DNA of 64,000 nucleotides from Paracamarosporium sp. OC-R06-R3. Taxonomy: Eukaryota; Ascomycota; Dothideomycetes; Pleosporales; Didymosphaeriaceae. Of the stretch, positions 43,187 through 53,414 are shown in pieces. The stretch is taken from the NCBI GenBank assembly GCA_019828545.1, contig JACVRA010000050.1, positions 620,001 through 684,000 of the forward strand, given 5' to 3'. The position numbers and the translations under genes are program-made. The notes under the pieces were generated by a model. That model did no database searches and had not been told where the DNA came from. It saw only the letters and a program-made list of their open reading frames with translations. Numbering within the stretch: the first letter of the stretch is position 1; each line of letters starts with the position of its first letter.

Positions 43187-44167
43187 ATGGAGACTATCCA
43201 TCCTGAGGCTTGGACTGAACTGGATAACGGCTGGGGCGAAACTGCGGAATTAAAATGTGGAGTCCTTGATACAGGAACTGTCTCTCGTAGTGAGAAGTTC
43301 AACATCATATGCGGCGTAAAGATGAACAAATCCAGGGCTGAGAATCTACTCAGGTACTGGGGGTTCATGCACGGTCAGATGTCAATGGGCCTGGAATCTA
43401 TCGACGAGTTCAATCTGACAGAGCCCTTCGCAGTAGACGATAACGACGATTTGATCGGCCATGAAAACCATACTGAAAACGCCCGGATCCGCCGTGCTAT
43501 AGCATCTTACCAAAATGACCCAAAGCTAAAGGCGAAGCTTATAGCCAAGAGTGCCGTGGCTTCAGGCCACACTGTTCTTCACGAGACCTTTCTCGTAGAA
43601 CGGGCTATGGTGCCTAACCCAATGGGTAGCTCGTATTGGACTCAGGCTATCAACGGTGTTGACAATTACGAGTTCCGAAATTGTAGGAACTTCTTCTGTC
43701 ACGCGTTTCTGAGGGATGATTTCGTTAGTGATCTCCAAAGGTATAGTGAGGTCAACGAGATGTACACCAGTCAATTACCAATTCTTGAAGTGCTCATAAA
43801 GAAGCTGCGGGACGGATTATCGGACGAGAGCGCGTGGAAAAATGACAAATCTGAGCTTTCTTATTCCAACCGGCCCGAATATGCTTTGGACAATCCTGAC
43901 GCAGAAATAGAGGCAGAGGAGCAGAGGCAGATACGAGCAAGCGACAAAGATGTGCTGACGCAGACATCGCCATATCCACTGGGTGAAGCACAGCACGATT
44001 GGACTACGCAAGGAGCTCCGGACGAGTCACAGCCAGGCTCTCCCGTTGATACAATATATAGCTGGCTAACAAAAACTGCGGCGTGGGCACCAGGCTATCG
44101 GATCGAACGAAGACAGTCTTGGAGTCATTTTTACGAAGACGTCAACGGAGGCTACTGGTTCATTTAG
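43187..44167 (+). CDS. Hypothetical protein, no recognised family
   Basis: Single open frame of 326 residues starting with an ATG in an AT-rich setting and ending at TAG followed by a T run (44167-44178). The protein is acidic and hydrophilic with no signal peptide or membrane helix. A central part (SGHTVLHETFLVERAMVPNP, NCRNFFCHAF) looks globular; the C-terminal third is Gln/Glu/Asp-rich and ends in aromatic residues (SHFYEDVNGGYWFI). Length and even residue use argue that it is real. I do not recognise it, and its place next to a decayed duplication suggests a lineage-specific gene. Confidence 0.55.
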   Translation: METIHPEAWTELDNGWGETAELKCGVLDTGTVSRSEKFNIICGVKMNKSRAENLLRYWGFMHGQMSMGLESIDEFNLTEPFAVDDNDDLIGHENHTENARIRRAIASYQNDPKLKAKLIAKSAVASGHTVLHETFLVERAMVPNPMGSSYWTQAINGVDNYEFRNCRNFFCHAFLRDDFVSDLQRYSEVNEMYTSQLPILEVLIKKLRDGLSDESAWKNDKSELSYSNRPEYALDNPDAEIEAEEQRQIRASDKDVLTQTSPYPLGEAQHDWTTQGAPDESQPGSPVDTIYSWLTKTAAWAPGYRIERRQSWSHFYEDVNGGYWFI

Positions 44168-44242
44168 TTTTTTTTTTCGGGTTGAAGGAGCAGGAATCAT
44201 GTGGAACATAGCCTAGAAGGTTGACGATTAAGAAGGGTGATC

Positions 44243-44518
44243 ATGTGGGTACCAGACGAATCAGGGGTTTCTGATGCACCTGACTACAACAAAGATGGTC
44301 CTAAACCGGAGGATAACAGGGAAAAGCGTCTAGATTTTAAGGAAACACCCGGAAAGGAAAAACAAGCGCGCCAACACTGGCAACAATTGCTGATGATTCT
44401 ACAACCCTCGCCGTCGCTATCCGAGGCGTGGAATGTCACCGTTAAAGACGTAGCTGAATGGGAGGCCGAAACGACAGCTCTATCTCCTGTCGATGACAAT
44501 CCGGAATTTCCAGTCTGA
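44243..44518 (+). CDS. Small hypothetical ORF
   Basis: 91 residues from the ATG at 44243, starting 75 bases after the previous stop. It is hydrophilic and rich in Asp, Glu, Lys and Pro (NKDGPKPEDNREKRLDFKET), with no domain. It could be a separate small gene, a 3' exon of the hypothetical gene at 43187, or chance. The codon makeup looks protein-like, but that is the only support. Confidence 0.25.
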   Translation: MWVPDESGVSDAPDYNKDGPKPEDNREKRLDFKETPGKEKQARQHWQQLLMILQPSPSLSEAWNVTVKDVAEWEAETTALSPVDDNPEFPV

Positions 44519-45123
44519 GCCTATAGTCACCCCGAGCTATAAAAGCGCGTAGCAGGTTATCCTAACGAGAATCCTACTATTATCAATCTTGTGGCTTTCG
44601 CAATTCGTTGTGTCGCGTAGAGACATGTCACTCTCTATCGGCCTTCACGGTCTTCTGCGTAGTGTCATAGCTTACTTAGCCCATTTATAATATAAATCCT
44701 ACAATAGTACTTTTGAAGTATACGTGCCACATACAACTTTCAACAACCATCATAGATATTACACATTAGTAGACTAAGATCGATCATGAAAATGCTTACG
44801 ATAGAAAGATAGAGTGCTGACTTTATTTAGTCCAGCAGAACTCATAAACCAAGTAACGTAGAGTCGGAGAATCCCATCGCAGGTCACTGGGAAGCGTGTA
44901 GTAATTAACACCTTAATTACACATTGTTGGGCAACGCTGCCTTCTTATTAAGTAACAAAAAAAAGACTGGGTCAGGACCAAGATGTCAAAGCTAGACCGA
45001 TGACAAAATGTGGTCCGATTGTTCGAACTATCATTCGTTCATCGATGGATGATGGATGCGTAGGATTTGTCTCTAGACCAGAACAACTAAACAGCAAAAA
45101 AGAAACCGCTGTGCGGTGGAAAC
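44519..45123. other. AT-rich intergenic region
   Basis: About 600 bases, AT-rich, no open frame of note. It ends at the 3' side of the tRNA. Confidence 0.5.
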
Positions 45124-45214
45124 GGGTCTTACCGCGATTCGAACGCGGGGCCTCTCGCAAATATGCTCAGGATCAAATCCCTAAGCGAGAATCATACCAC
45201 TAGACCATAAGACC
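45124..45214 (-). tRNA. tRNA-Pro (AGG), intron-containing
   Basis: On the minus strand the acceptor arms GGTCTTA and TAAGACC pair over all 7 bases with discriminator C, as in eukaryotic tRNA-Pro. The D-arm GTCTAGTGGTATGAT and the T-arm CCGCG-TTCGAAT-CGCGG are standard and serve as the A and B boxes of the internal pol III promoter. The anticodon stem CTCGC/GCGAG encloses TTAGG, giving anticodon AGG, followed by an intron of about 19 bases after the base 3' of the anticodon. Mature length is about 72. T runs typical of pol III termination are not obvious directly downstream. Confidence 0.92.
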
Positions 45215-45953
45215 GTTGCTTGATTGATGAAAAACTGTCTTTTATTTGCATATATATAGCATAAGATAAACTGTAACGAGGCAGATGAAGAAAGTTTGTC
45301 AAGCGAAAACGGAACCATGGAACGAAGTCCCTTGATACGGGGGCCAGGGGTCCAAGCGAGCTTGGGCCAACAAGGCATGACTCGCAGAGCCGTGGAGCAT
45401 TCTTGTGTGGTTGGCTTCGGTAGCGGGGCACTGCTCACTCTTCCAATTCGTTCGAGCGACACCTAACGAACAAGACGTCACGTTTGGCATTCAAAATATA
45501 GTACATAAGTATGATGGGTACAACAGGTACCTGCCCTGTTCCGATGGCATCATGTGGGCTCCCCTCCCGATTGTTGCGTAGCTGTTCTTGGGTTTGCGGA
45601 TATTGCCTGTAACACTGGCGTCGCGTTCCCGCTTCAAAAATTCTGAGACTTCCCTTCCACGACCTACAGAGGGTCGCACTGATGGTTCCAGTCCTAAATC
45701 GCTTTAAGTCCCCACTGCGACTAACTACTAGTATTGCAATGCGCCGTAGTATTGTGTGGTAGAAGCACAGGTACAACAAGTATGGCAAGTCACTTAAAAC
45801 GATTTGAAAATGGATCTTAGGGTGGCCGGATCGCATAAAAACGTACATACGCACGACGAGCTAAACTATTGGATCTGACCAAACCGGTCAACGACGTAAG
45901 CAGTCCTAGTGCCAGAGAACAAACTATTGCATCGTAACACAGCTTCTTCCCTC
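45215..45953. other. Intergenic region
   Basis: About 740 bases between tRNA-Pro and the DUF1996 gene; open frames are short and featureless. Nothing seen. Confidence 0.5.
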
Positions 45954-47174
45954 TCATCTGACCATCACATTGCCAGGCAAGGCTTGCAGCCCTAGTGCGT
46001 GTCAGTACTGGAAGACTATTTTCAAGAAGCATGAGCACTTACAGCTATCATAGTCCTCACCCACCATATCCTTGACAGTACATTTGTTCTGTTGCGCAAT
46101 GCTCTGCGTCTTCAATGTCGGCGCGGTAACATATGTGTGGCCATCGAGGTGCTTCTGCAAACTATCATCCTTCCACCCGAAGAGATAGTCCGCATGCGAA
46201 GAGAATCCAGTGCTGTCACCACTGCTCCATACAAATGGCTGGCTGCCATCTGAAGGCCAGTCTGCCTTGTTGTTGAACTGCTTGGTGTCCCAAACGGTCT
46301 CGAGCAGAATCTGTGGGAGACGAACTGGGTGCGTCTTCGGACAGGGTCCTCCCGACTCAAAAGTACCGGACTCAGGGTACGCGACATGATCTTGATGGTT
46401 CGGGGAATCTGCGTTCACGCCATCCCAGCATGTTGGAAATCGGTGGTTCGCCATGATACCTGCAGGGCATGGCTGCTTGGGGAAGTCGATCGTCTCCGGT
46501 TCGCGAGTACCCTCATTCTGCATGCAGATGTAGGTAAGTTGGCGGAAATTACGTGCCTCCTCACGATTATTATAGTTAACGTTTCCAACGAGCATGCGGA
46601 AACCGGGTTTGAAGGCTGTGACCTTGGATTTTTGCGCAGTGTCGAAGAGCGCATCAGACATGTAGTACACCATCATTCCTCCTTGAGTGCTTTCTATGCC
46701 TTGCTGAGGACGCTGAGGGACGCGCTTGAATGTGCCATTCTTGGCCTTGAAATACAATACGGCAGTCCAATAATTAGAACTGTGACATCGTTAGCTCATT
46801 TCATGTACCAATCAAGTTGTCGAGGCTCGAGGCTTAGTGCGAACATGTGTCCACGAACGCTCTAGGAGAGCTTCTTAACTTACTATCCACTTGTCAGTGT
46901 TTTACTCCTTCGGACTTTCTACTAGACTCACCAAGTCTTCGGAAAACTGGCAACTCGTGCACGTCGAAAGCTTCACCAGGTCGTGATTCGTTGGGTCCAT
47001 CGAAATGTTGAACGAGTTGCCTCCAATGATCTGATGCAGATGTGGCGAAGGAATTTGCCCTGGATTGACCAACGGGTCGAGACGTTGGATGGATGACTTC
47101 GCGCAGCCGAAGCGGAGAAGAGCATTGGCAGGGGCAAGCAGCCCGAGGGCAGCGATAAAGACACTCTTCATCAT
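45954..47174 (-). CDS. Secreted DUF1996 protein, possibly frame-broken at the first intron
   Basis: Exons 46932-47174, 46043-46779 and 45954-45991 encode about 339 residues of a DUF1996 protein: signal peptide (MMKSVFIAALGLLAPANA), RFGCAKSSIQRLDPLVNPG, HLHQIIGGNSFN, CTSCQFSEDL, NYWTAVLYFKAKNGTFKRVP, GFRMLVGN, CPAGIMANHRFPTCWDG, SGTFESGGPCP and the ending WLQALPG. Such proteins are secreted fungal proteins of unknown function. The second intron (45992-46042) keeps the frame. The first (46780-46931) does not: exon 1 ends on a complete codon (TTG) before GTGAGT while exon 2 needs two leading bases. One base fewer (TT joined to T, giving Phe) would restore the family's FSNYW. Either a one-base insertion has broken the gene, the sequence has an error, or splicing is unusual. 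Confidence 0.8.
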
Positions 47175-47827
47175 GAACGTAGAGCAACGTGAAAGCAGGC
47201 TTTGGAAACCAACGAAGTAGGTTCGAACGGTATGCTCTATACCTTCAAGATAAGTGCAGGATTTGGTCACATAATTATCATTCTGGGCAGTAAATAGTAG
47301 CCTTCAGCAAGAGTTGCCGTCTCGCTGACGCACTGACGAAGAAGTGTAGATTGGACTTTCTTCGCGGTAGATTGCTCACCCGTATCTTGCATGCGCCGAG
47401 CGGCAAACTGCTTTCGGGAGTTGGGGTTAATCTAGGTCGATATTAGCGCACGACCAATGCGAAGCTCGATTTCAGGGAATGAACTTACAATGACGGATAT
47501 TATAAGATCTTGTCAGGTAGCATATTCCTTCATTGAGATCATCGCATCTATCTTGCCGTCTGGGAGGGGGTTGCACTGGTACTGCGACAAGCGGGCAGAT
47601 GATCCCGACCCTCATTTCTAGGCAGTCTATGTCTCCAGATTACTGCCACGTTCTTGTCTTGTGTGACCTGCAGCTCCTGCATAATCCTGAATTCCTTATC
47701 AGCTTTGTTGAAGTTCTGAGAATATTTAGATAGTCTCAACCAAAGGAAGCTTTTCGGCAACCGCCTGCGTCCTCTTACCAACCACACAACGAGCTTCTTC
47801 ACCAAACAACGTTAGATATTCGCAGAC
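47175..47827. promoter_or_regulatory. Divergent promoter, DUF1996 / small secreted protein
   Basis: About 650 bases between head-to-head genes for two secreted proteins; no clear element and no further gene. Confidence 0.4.
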
Positions 47828-48150
47828 ATGAAGGCTTCTTTCGGTTTATTCGCCATCTTTCTGTCGGCGGTGTTTGCACAAACATACCCTGAGTGCACGG
47901 CCGAGTTAGTTCGAACTGATGACTGCGCCGGTGTCATCAACGCAAACGCCTGTTACAACAAGTTTCGCTGGAATGCGCAGACCCTAACATGTATCGAAGG
48001 CAAGGATGATGCACAGAAGAAACAGAGGGTATGAGTATCACTCGAATTATTCAGCTCGTTTATTAACCATATGAGTAGGCTTGCAAATGCTGTAACTGTG
48101 TAGGCAAAGTTATGTGCGATTGGGTTACGAAACAAAAGTTTGCCTGCTAG
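47828..48150 (+). CDS. Small secreted cysteine-rich protein (effector-like)
   Basis: Two exons (47828-48028, 48079-48150; 50-nt intron) encode 90 residues. The signal peptide MKASFGLFAIFLSAVFA is followed by about 73 mature residues with ten cysteines, enough for five disulfides. Cys occur in YPECT, DDCAG, NACYN, LTCIE, then a tight ACKCCNC cluster in exon 2, MCDW and the final AC-stop. Without the splice the frame ends after the first four Cys; the splice is in phase and supplies the other six. I know no family for it. Size, secretion and Cys content fit a host-interaction or antimicrobial-type secreted protein, but function is inference only. Confidence 0.72.
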
Positions 48151-49418
48151 AGAATAAACGGCATTATACTCTGAGCGAGGCTATACGAGAGGGGTTCGAA
48201 AGATGAATCTCGACATGCGAATTCACATTAGTGTGCGCGCCTGGACCTTGTATGTGTTGTGAGTAGATGTACATATCGCTATTGAAATACTTCATCAGAT
48301 CATGCAGAAAGAACGTAGCAACTCATGACTTTGACATCACAATACCTAACCTTCAGGGCCTTGTTTTTTCAGTCGTTAGGTAACCAATATTTGGTTGTGC
48401 TGCCAGTAGGACGTCGAAAGTGAGAGCAGTGCGGGGAGCGCTAGACATGGCCCCCTACCCCTTCTGAGTATATAAAGTGCTCGACATCCAATGAACCCTT
48501 TGGTGGTTATTGGGTTCCTCGGAGTATTAATACCCACATTAGCAGTGCTTGGACGTGACAGTATGCCGAGATTTACTGTTCGGCACTTGAAAGCGTAGTT
48601 GTGAAGCATCCCTCAAAGCAGATCATAGCGAACTGCGGCTTTAACGACTCATAGCTTTTCGAGATGATTCTTGTTGAGATCTATGTGGTTTAGCATGGAT
48701 ATGGCATGCCAAAGAGCGTCAGGCCGCTTTAAGATGTAATATGAAGAACCTTTTGTTTGTTGATCAACGAAGGCGCCAGGACACCATCTTGGTAAGAGAA
48801 TTTGTTTTTCCCTATTCCGATTACGTCTTGAACTCTGATTAAAGGGTATGAAGACTAAAGATGAGCGATTGCCATGTAAATAAGAAAGTGGAATTGTTGC
48901 AACGGATGATGAAAGAGTGGGGCAACCCTGAGTGTCGCCCCAAACCTAGCGTTGTTGCTGTATTTAGCCCGCGTCGGCCCCGCGTTCCTGGCTAAACATC
49001 ATTCTTTGCTGCTGCTGCATCGCATTTTAAACCTGCTACTTTATCTTTCAGAATGCAGCAAGAGATGCCTTTTATGACGGAGACGTTTTTTGACACCGAA
49101 TGGCTGGTCTTGACGGAGGACAGCGCGACAGGTGATAATCATTAATTGTACCTCCGGTACCTAACCATCGGACTCCGAGATGCACCAATAGCTACCCGAC
49201 TGGATTACGATAGAGTGGAACATCGAAACTGCTGGCTTACACTTGCCTGTCTCACGTGTGTTCATGCGGCTGATAACGAATTTTCTTTTATCGTTCCTTG
49301 AACTCTGACTTATTGCCTTGTCTAACTGTTCACTCGTTTCCGACCTGTTGAATCATTACGACACCAGTACCAGTAACAACACAGTGACTACACACATAGT
49401 CTTCGACGCATCTTCAGT
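48151..49418. other. 1.3-kb intergenic region
   Basis: Mostly featureless and AT-leaning. It holds a TATATAAAG at about 48469-48477 and the tiny open frame at 48490 listed separately. Confidence 0.45.
48490..48597 (+). CDS. Possible 35-residue secreted peptide or first exon
   Basis: The ATG opens a frame with a signal-peptide-like start (MNPLVVIGFLGVLIPTLAVL) and a short basic tail ending at TAG. A TATA box lies only about 13-21 bases upstream, too close for a normal leader, so the real start could be elsewhere or the match may be chance. A GTATGC donor in the tail could lead to another exon, but I found no convincing one. Confidence 0.2.
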
Positions 49419-50300
49419 ATGCCGATACCGGGGTCGAAAATCCCCACCACGGTACCCGATTCCACCCACCTTCCGCGCATCCTCTGTCTCCATGGTGGTG
49501 GCGTGAACGCCGCCATCTTCAAAGCTCAATCACGTTCGCTCATCCGCCACCTGCAACATTCATTCCGCCTCGTTTGGGCTGACGGCCCTTTCTTCTGCGA
49601 AGCCCACCCCGATGTCACACACGTGTACGGCTCGTATGCACCGTTCCGACGGTGGCTGCGATACCTGCCTGAACATGCCGAGATCGACGCGGAGAGCTGC
49701 ATAGATGAGATAGGATACTCAATCCGTACTGCGATGGAAAATGATGATCGAGAAGGCGGCCGGGGCGAATGGGTCGGTATGATGGGTTTCAGTCAAGGAG
49801 CAAAACTGACCGCGAGCATACTGTTGGAACAACAAGCTAGAGAAGAAAAGGCTGCGCTGGAGGGCAAAACAGAGTGGGACGCTGGCACAATTGGTACACC
49901 AGGCTTGAACTGGAGGTTCGGTGTGTTGCTGGCAGGTCGAGCGCCCATGACAAATCTCAATCCCGACTTGATCAAGAGCCACGGACTCGTCAGCGCTGGA
50001 GAGATATCGGAAGGCTTCGAGTTCGTGCAAGACGTAGATGAAGCGGCAATATTGAGACAACCGACAATTCATGTCCATGGCATGACAGATCCGGGGCTGG
50101 ATCTGCACCGCAGACTGTACAAAGAATACTGCGATGAAGACAGCAAAACGTTGGTTGAGTGGGAAGGAGCACACAGGATACCGATCAAGAGCGGCACTGT
50201 AGAGCGTCTTGTTGGCGCGATCTATGAAGTTGCGGAAAAGAACGGGGTTGAGGTGACCTGGACAGTGAACCGGCAGTCATCTTGGACCTTTGCGGAGTGA
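49419..50300 (+). CDS. FSH1-type serine hydrolase
   Basis: Single exon, 293 residues. ILCLHGGGVNAAIF is the oxyanion strand-loop; the triad is Ser125 in GFSQGA, Asp224 in HVHGMTDPG and His252 in EGAHRIP, the layout of the FSH family of alpha/beta hydrolases (yeast FSH1-3, fungal polyketide-releasing hydrolases such as LovG). There is no signal peptide; the enzyme is cytosolic. No polyketide synthase is visible in the window, so a housekeeping or detoxifying esterase is as likely as a biosynthetic one. The C-terminus (WTVNRQSSWTFAE) extends a little past the core fold. Confidence 0.9.
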   Translation: MPIPGSKIPTTVPDSTHLPRILCLHGGGVNAAIFKAQSRSLIRHLQHSFRLVWADGPFFCEAHPDVTHVYGSYAPFRRWLRYLPEHAEIDAESCIDEIGYSIRTAMENDDREGGRGEWVGMMGFSQGAKLTASILLEQQAREEKAALEGKTEWDAGTIGTPGLNWRFGVLLAGRAPMTNLNPDLIKSHGLVSAGEISEGFEFVQDVDEAAILRQPTIHVHGMTDPGLDLHRRLYKEYCDEDSKTLVEWEGAHRIPIKSGTVERLVGAIYEVAEKNGVEVTWTVNRQSSWTFAE

Positions 50301-51041
50301 TCAAGGCGTGCGTTTGGGTACCGTTTTCTGGTTCCGCCCCCAATAGAAGCATCAAGAGCATATAGATAGACAGATCCGGCATATTTCGTCCTTCGCTTTT
50401 AACATATATTGCACGTACCGAGCTAAATCATTTTCTAGCGTCGTCTGCGCGCCATTCAGGATCCCTATGATGACTTCCGCGCTCCAAAAGTGCAAGAACA
50501 GCCGGACGCTGACAACAGCAATCGATGAATTGAGGCTGGTGAGGCAGATGCGTTGGCGCTGCAGCAGCAGCGATTGGTCTCGACCGATCGTTTCGGTCCG
50601 TGCGTGCCATCTTCAGCCCCCATCTTACGCCCCAGCCGTCCCTCGACAGGCTTTATTCTCCATCCTCCCGCACAATGCCGCCCAGTTTCGCATCCGCTTT
50701 TACGGGGTTCCTGTAAACGGCCTCAGCGCTCAAATGTCGACGCACCGTCACTTGATTTTGAGGCGCGCAGGCCAGACTTCCCGCCGGATGACCCTTTCCG
50801 TTCAGGCCTTCAGCTGATGTCTGGCTGAGCTGTGTAGCATCCTCAAACCGCCGGACCCTACAAGCAATAACAAGCGCGGATAGGGGCCGCCTTATGTAGG
50901 TCAATGCTTGCACTAGGGATGTGCCACTGCACTGCGCATGGTGTTTATTGCTAAGAGCCGCCCACGCCGCCTTCTTGCGTCTGTTGCTCTCATCTTCGAG
51001 AACACTCGCCTGGTATCGTATCCTTGTAGGTGTCTCTGACA
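50301..51041. other. Intergenic region
   Basis: About 740 bases. Open frames on both strands here (for example 50653-51444 minus) overlap the next gene in antisense and carry no domain. No gene seen. Confidence 0.5.
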
Positions 51042-52087
51042 ATGTTGGTCTCTCTTCTAGTCGCATATCTTGCCGCGTCTTCGGCGCCATTGGCTGTTGC
51101 GGAGACATTCTGGTGGAGTTACCAAGGGAAGAATAACACCGAGTCCTACGACCCCATTTTCGAGATCTGCGCCGACAAGAATGCGACGTCGTGCGCTGCT
51201 TGCAACTCTTGGGAAGACAATGTAGGAGCAAAGCTGTGCGAGTCGTCGGACAAGCTGAGCAACATCTGCTACGAGCCCAAGCGAGAAGAAACGTGCTGCA
51301 AGGACAAGTATGGGAGTGCGTATCCGTACACCTATTGAAAGGTGACTGTCGGCTGACATGATATAGCAAGCTGCTACAAGGACTTCTACTGCGCCTATAC
51401 GAGCGACAACATCGCCTTCTGTTGTGCCGATGTGCGTACAACAAATTATCCCCGGTCGTACATTCGCTGATCAGGAACTAGGACGAAGACATCGAGGATT
51501 GCGGGGAAACATTCAATCAGACCTTGTCCGAAGACAGGAACGATGATAAAGCGGTCGCCTCTGCATCAAGCGCATTCCAACCATCGATGACAGCCACCGA
51601 CCAAACGAGAGTCGCTCGCCCAGACCGTACAACTCCACCGAATGTAGTGCCCGGATCGACGAAGACATATAACAAAGACCCTGAGGTGGACAAAAAGATG
51701 TCTGCGGCAGTCAAGATCGGAATTGCGATAGGAGTATTTGCTGGAGCTGCAATAGTGGTTACCCTCGCGGTCATGGCTCTGCTCCACTGGCGCAAGCGAA
51801 CAAAATACAACGCGATCGGACACGCACAGGGTGGTGATGCAAAGCATCCAGAACCGTTTGCTGGGCATGCCGCTCCGCGTCCAATCTCTGGTGCTCCTGG
51901 GGCTTTCGAGCCGATGAGGAGCGAACCTCACGACCCTCGACAATCATGGATGGCGTCTCCTCCACCGCCACACTCAGGGCCTACAACACAAAATCCATTC
52001 TCAGACGGTGCGGCATACTCAGACCACCCATCTCAGCCTCACCAACCTGTTGAACTGCAACACATGCCGCCGTCTGGCCATCACTAA
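51042..52087 (+). CDS. Type I single-pass membrane protein with Cys-rich ectodomain
   Basis: Three exons (51042-51315, 51367-51431, 51482-52087) join in phase to 314 residues. A signal peptide (MLVSLLVAYLAASSAPLAVA) precedes about 110 residues with some 14 cysteines (CAACNSW, CCKDKYG, SCYKDFYC, FCCAD, EDCGE). Then comes a Ser/Thr/Pro-rich stalk, the helix IGIAIGVFAGAAIVVTLAVMAL with HWRKR as stop-transfer, and a Pro/His-rich cytoplasmic tail with PPPPHSG and NPF. The plan resembles fungal cell-wall sensors or adhesion receptors. I do not recognise the ectodomain family. Function is inferred only from topology. Confidence 0.8.
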
Positions 52088-53089
52088 TGGACAGGATCAT
52101 TGATGTCGACGAATGTACTCGGACGTGTACTCGGATGCCTGTTTCTTTAATGCTAATTAGCGACTCTTGTTTTTTCAGCGTGCATTATGCTTCAGGATCA
52201 TTATGTGTGCATTGCTCAGCGGGCACCGGCGCGGATGTGCTATGATCAAGCTCATGGTGTAATATTGATAATGAATATCACATTGATTGTACGAAGACAT
52301 AATGGATTGTTACGTGATGTACTGGGACACCTCGGACAGGGACAACAATATCGTACAACGACAATGTACCCACGGGGCTAGACATGTTCGGTGAAGTCAT
52401 GCTTTCAGTCGCCGTTGAGAAAGAGATCGTTCAATCCTTACCAGCTCTACCAACGCGTAGGCAGCAGTTACATCACAAACCACGCATGATGGTTTGTGGC
52501 TCCACCGACTCTCCGCCCTCGGATTCGGAACATCTCGAAAGACCGCTCCGCCGTTCTCTGCGCGCCAGACCCTTGCTGGAATAGACTTAGCGCTGTCGCC
52601 AAGTTGCTATTCGAGCGTCATGGACTGTTCGCCAGATCTCGCGTATGGACTGTCTCAGCTGTATCAGCCTGTCTAATTGCTCTTGCCACCGGAAGCCGAG
52701 GGTTCCACCTGACACCATGCGAATGTCATTGCACGCCGTTTGGGGCAATGCATAGTCTGCGCTCGCGGTCGAGATGCATGACGTGAGCGGGTCCAACTAG
52801 AGGCTGTTGTTCTGACGACAGTATTCTAGTACAACACGTGAAGGCTTACACTGCCTGCGGGCACACGAATCATTCCGTATTCGCATTCGCTTGTTATATC
52901 CATGACGCGATGAGGACGTATACAGACTGTGATTAGACGTTACGCTATGCCACGGGTGGTCTCAAGATAGCAGCTACAAGTGTATATAAGTGCTGGACCG
53001 TTCTCTTTATAGTGAGACCATCAATAACCCGCTTTCCAGCCATCTTCACATTCTAAATTTACAATCCAACTACCCAAACTATCATCGAT
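52088..53089. promoter_or_regulatory. 1-kb intergenic region with TATA box for the small repeat protein
   Basis: No gene in about 1 kb. TATATAAG at 52982-52989 lies about 100 bases before the ATG at 53090 and is a good TATA candidate; the leader between is C/A-rich. Confidence 0.5.
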
Positions 53090-53414
53090 ATGCAGAACGA
53101 GCACGGACAGGGTGTTTCCCACGCCGTTGGCGACTCCAAGGTTCCCGGATCCGTTCAGCAGAAGGTCCCCCAGAGTCTTGAGGAGAGCCTCCCTAACAAG
53201 GTTCGTTCTCCTGCATGTGCTATGATAACTATAACTAACCATACCTAAGGTCCACGACACCGGCTCCGGCACTGGCCGCCAGACACACGCAAAGGACGGC
53301 GGTGCTGCCTCCATTGTTCCTAAGCCCCTCCAGAAGGCCGTTCCTGAAAAGCTCGAGCGTGCTCTTCCCGACTCTATCCATGACACTGGTGACCACGGTG
53401 GTGCTAAGCACTGA
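53090..53414 (+). CDS. Small hydrophilic protein with a duplicated LP-HDTG motif
   Basis: Two exons (53090-53200, 53250-53414; intron with an ACTAAC branch point) encode 91 residues. The protein is Gly/Lys/His-rich, charged and probably disordered. A unit of about 25 residues occurs twice: KVPQSLEESLPNKVHDTG and KAVPEKLERALPDSIHDTG, split by the intron inside the first copy. Similar small proteins occur in ascomycete spores and stressed mycelium in my recollection, comparable to LEA/conidiation proteins. Strong 5' signals (TATA box, short intron) fit a highly expressed gene. No enzyme function is suggested. Confidence 0.75.

Noticed and set aside
50653..51444. Minus-strand frame of 263 residues
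   Set aside because: Antisense to the signal-peptide exon of the membrane protein; Arg/Ser-rich without domain.
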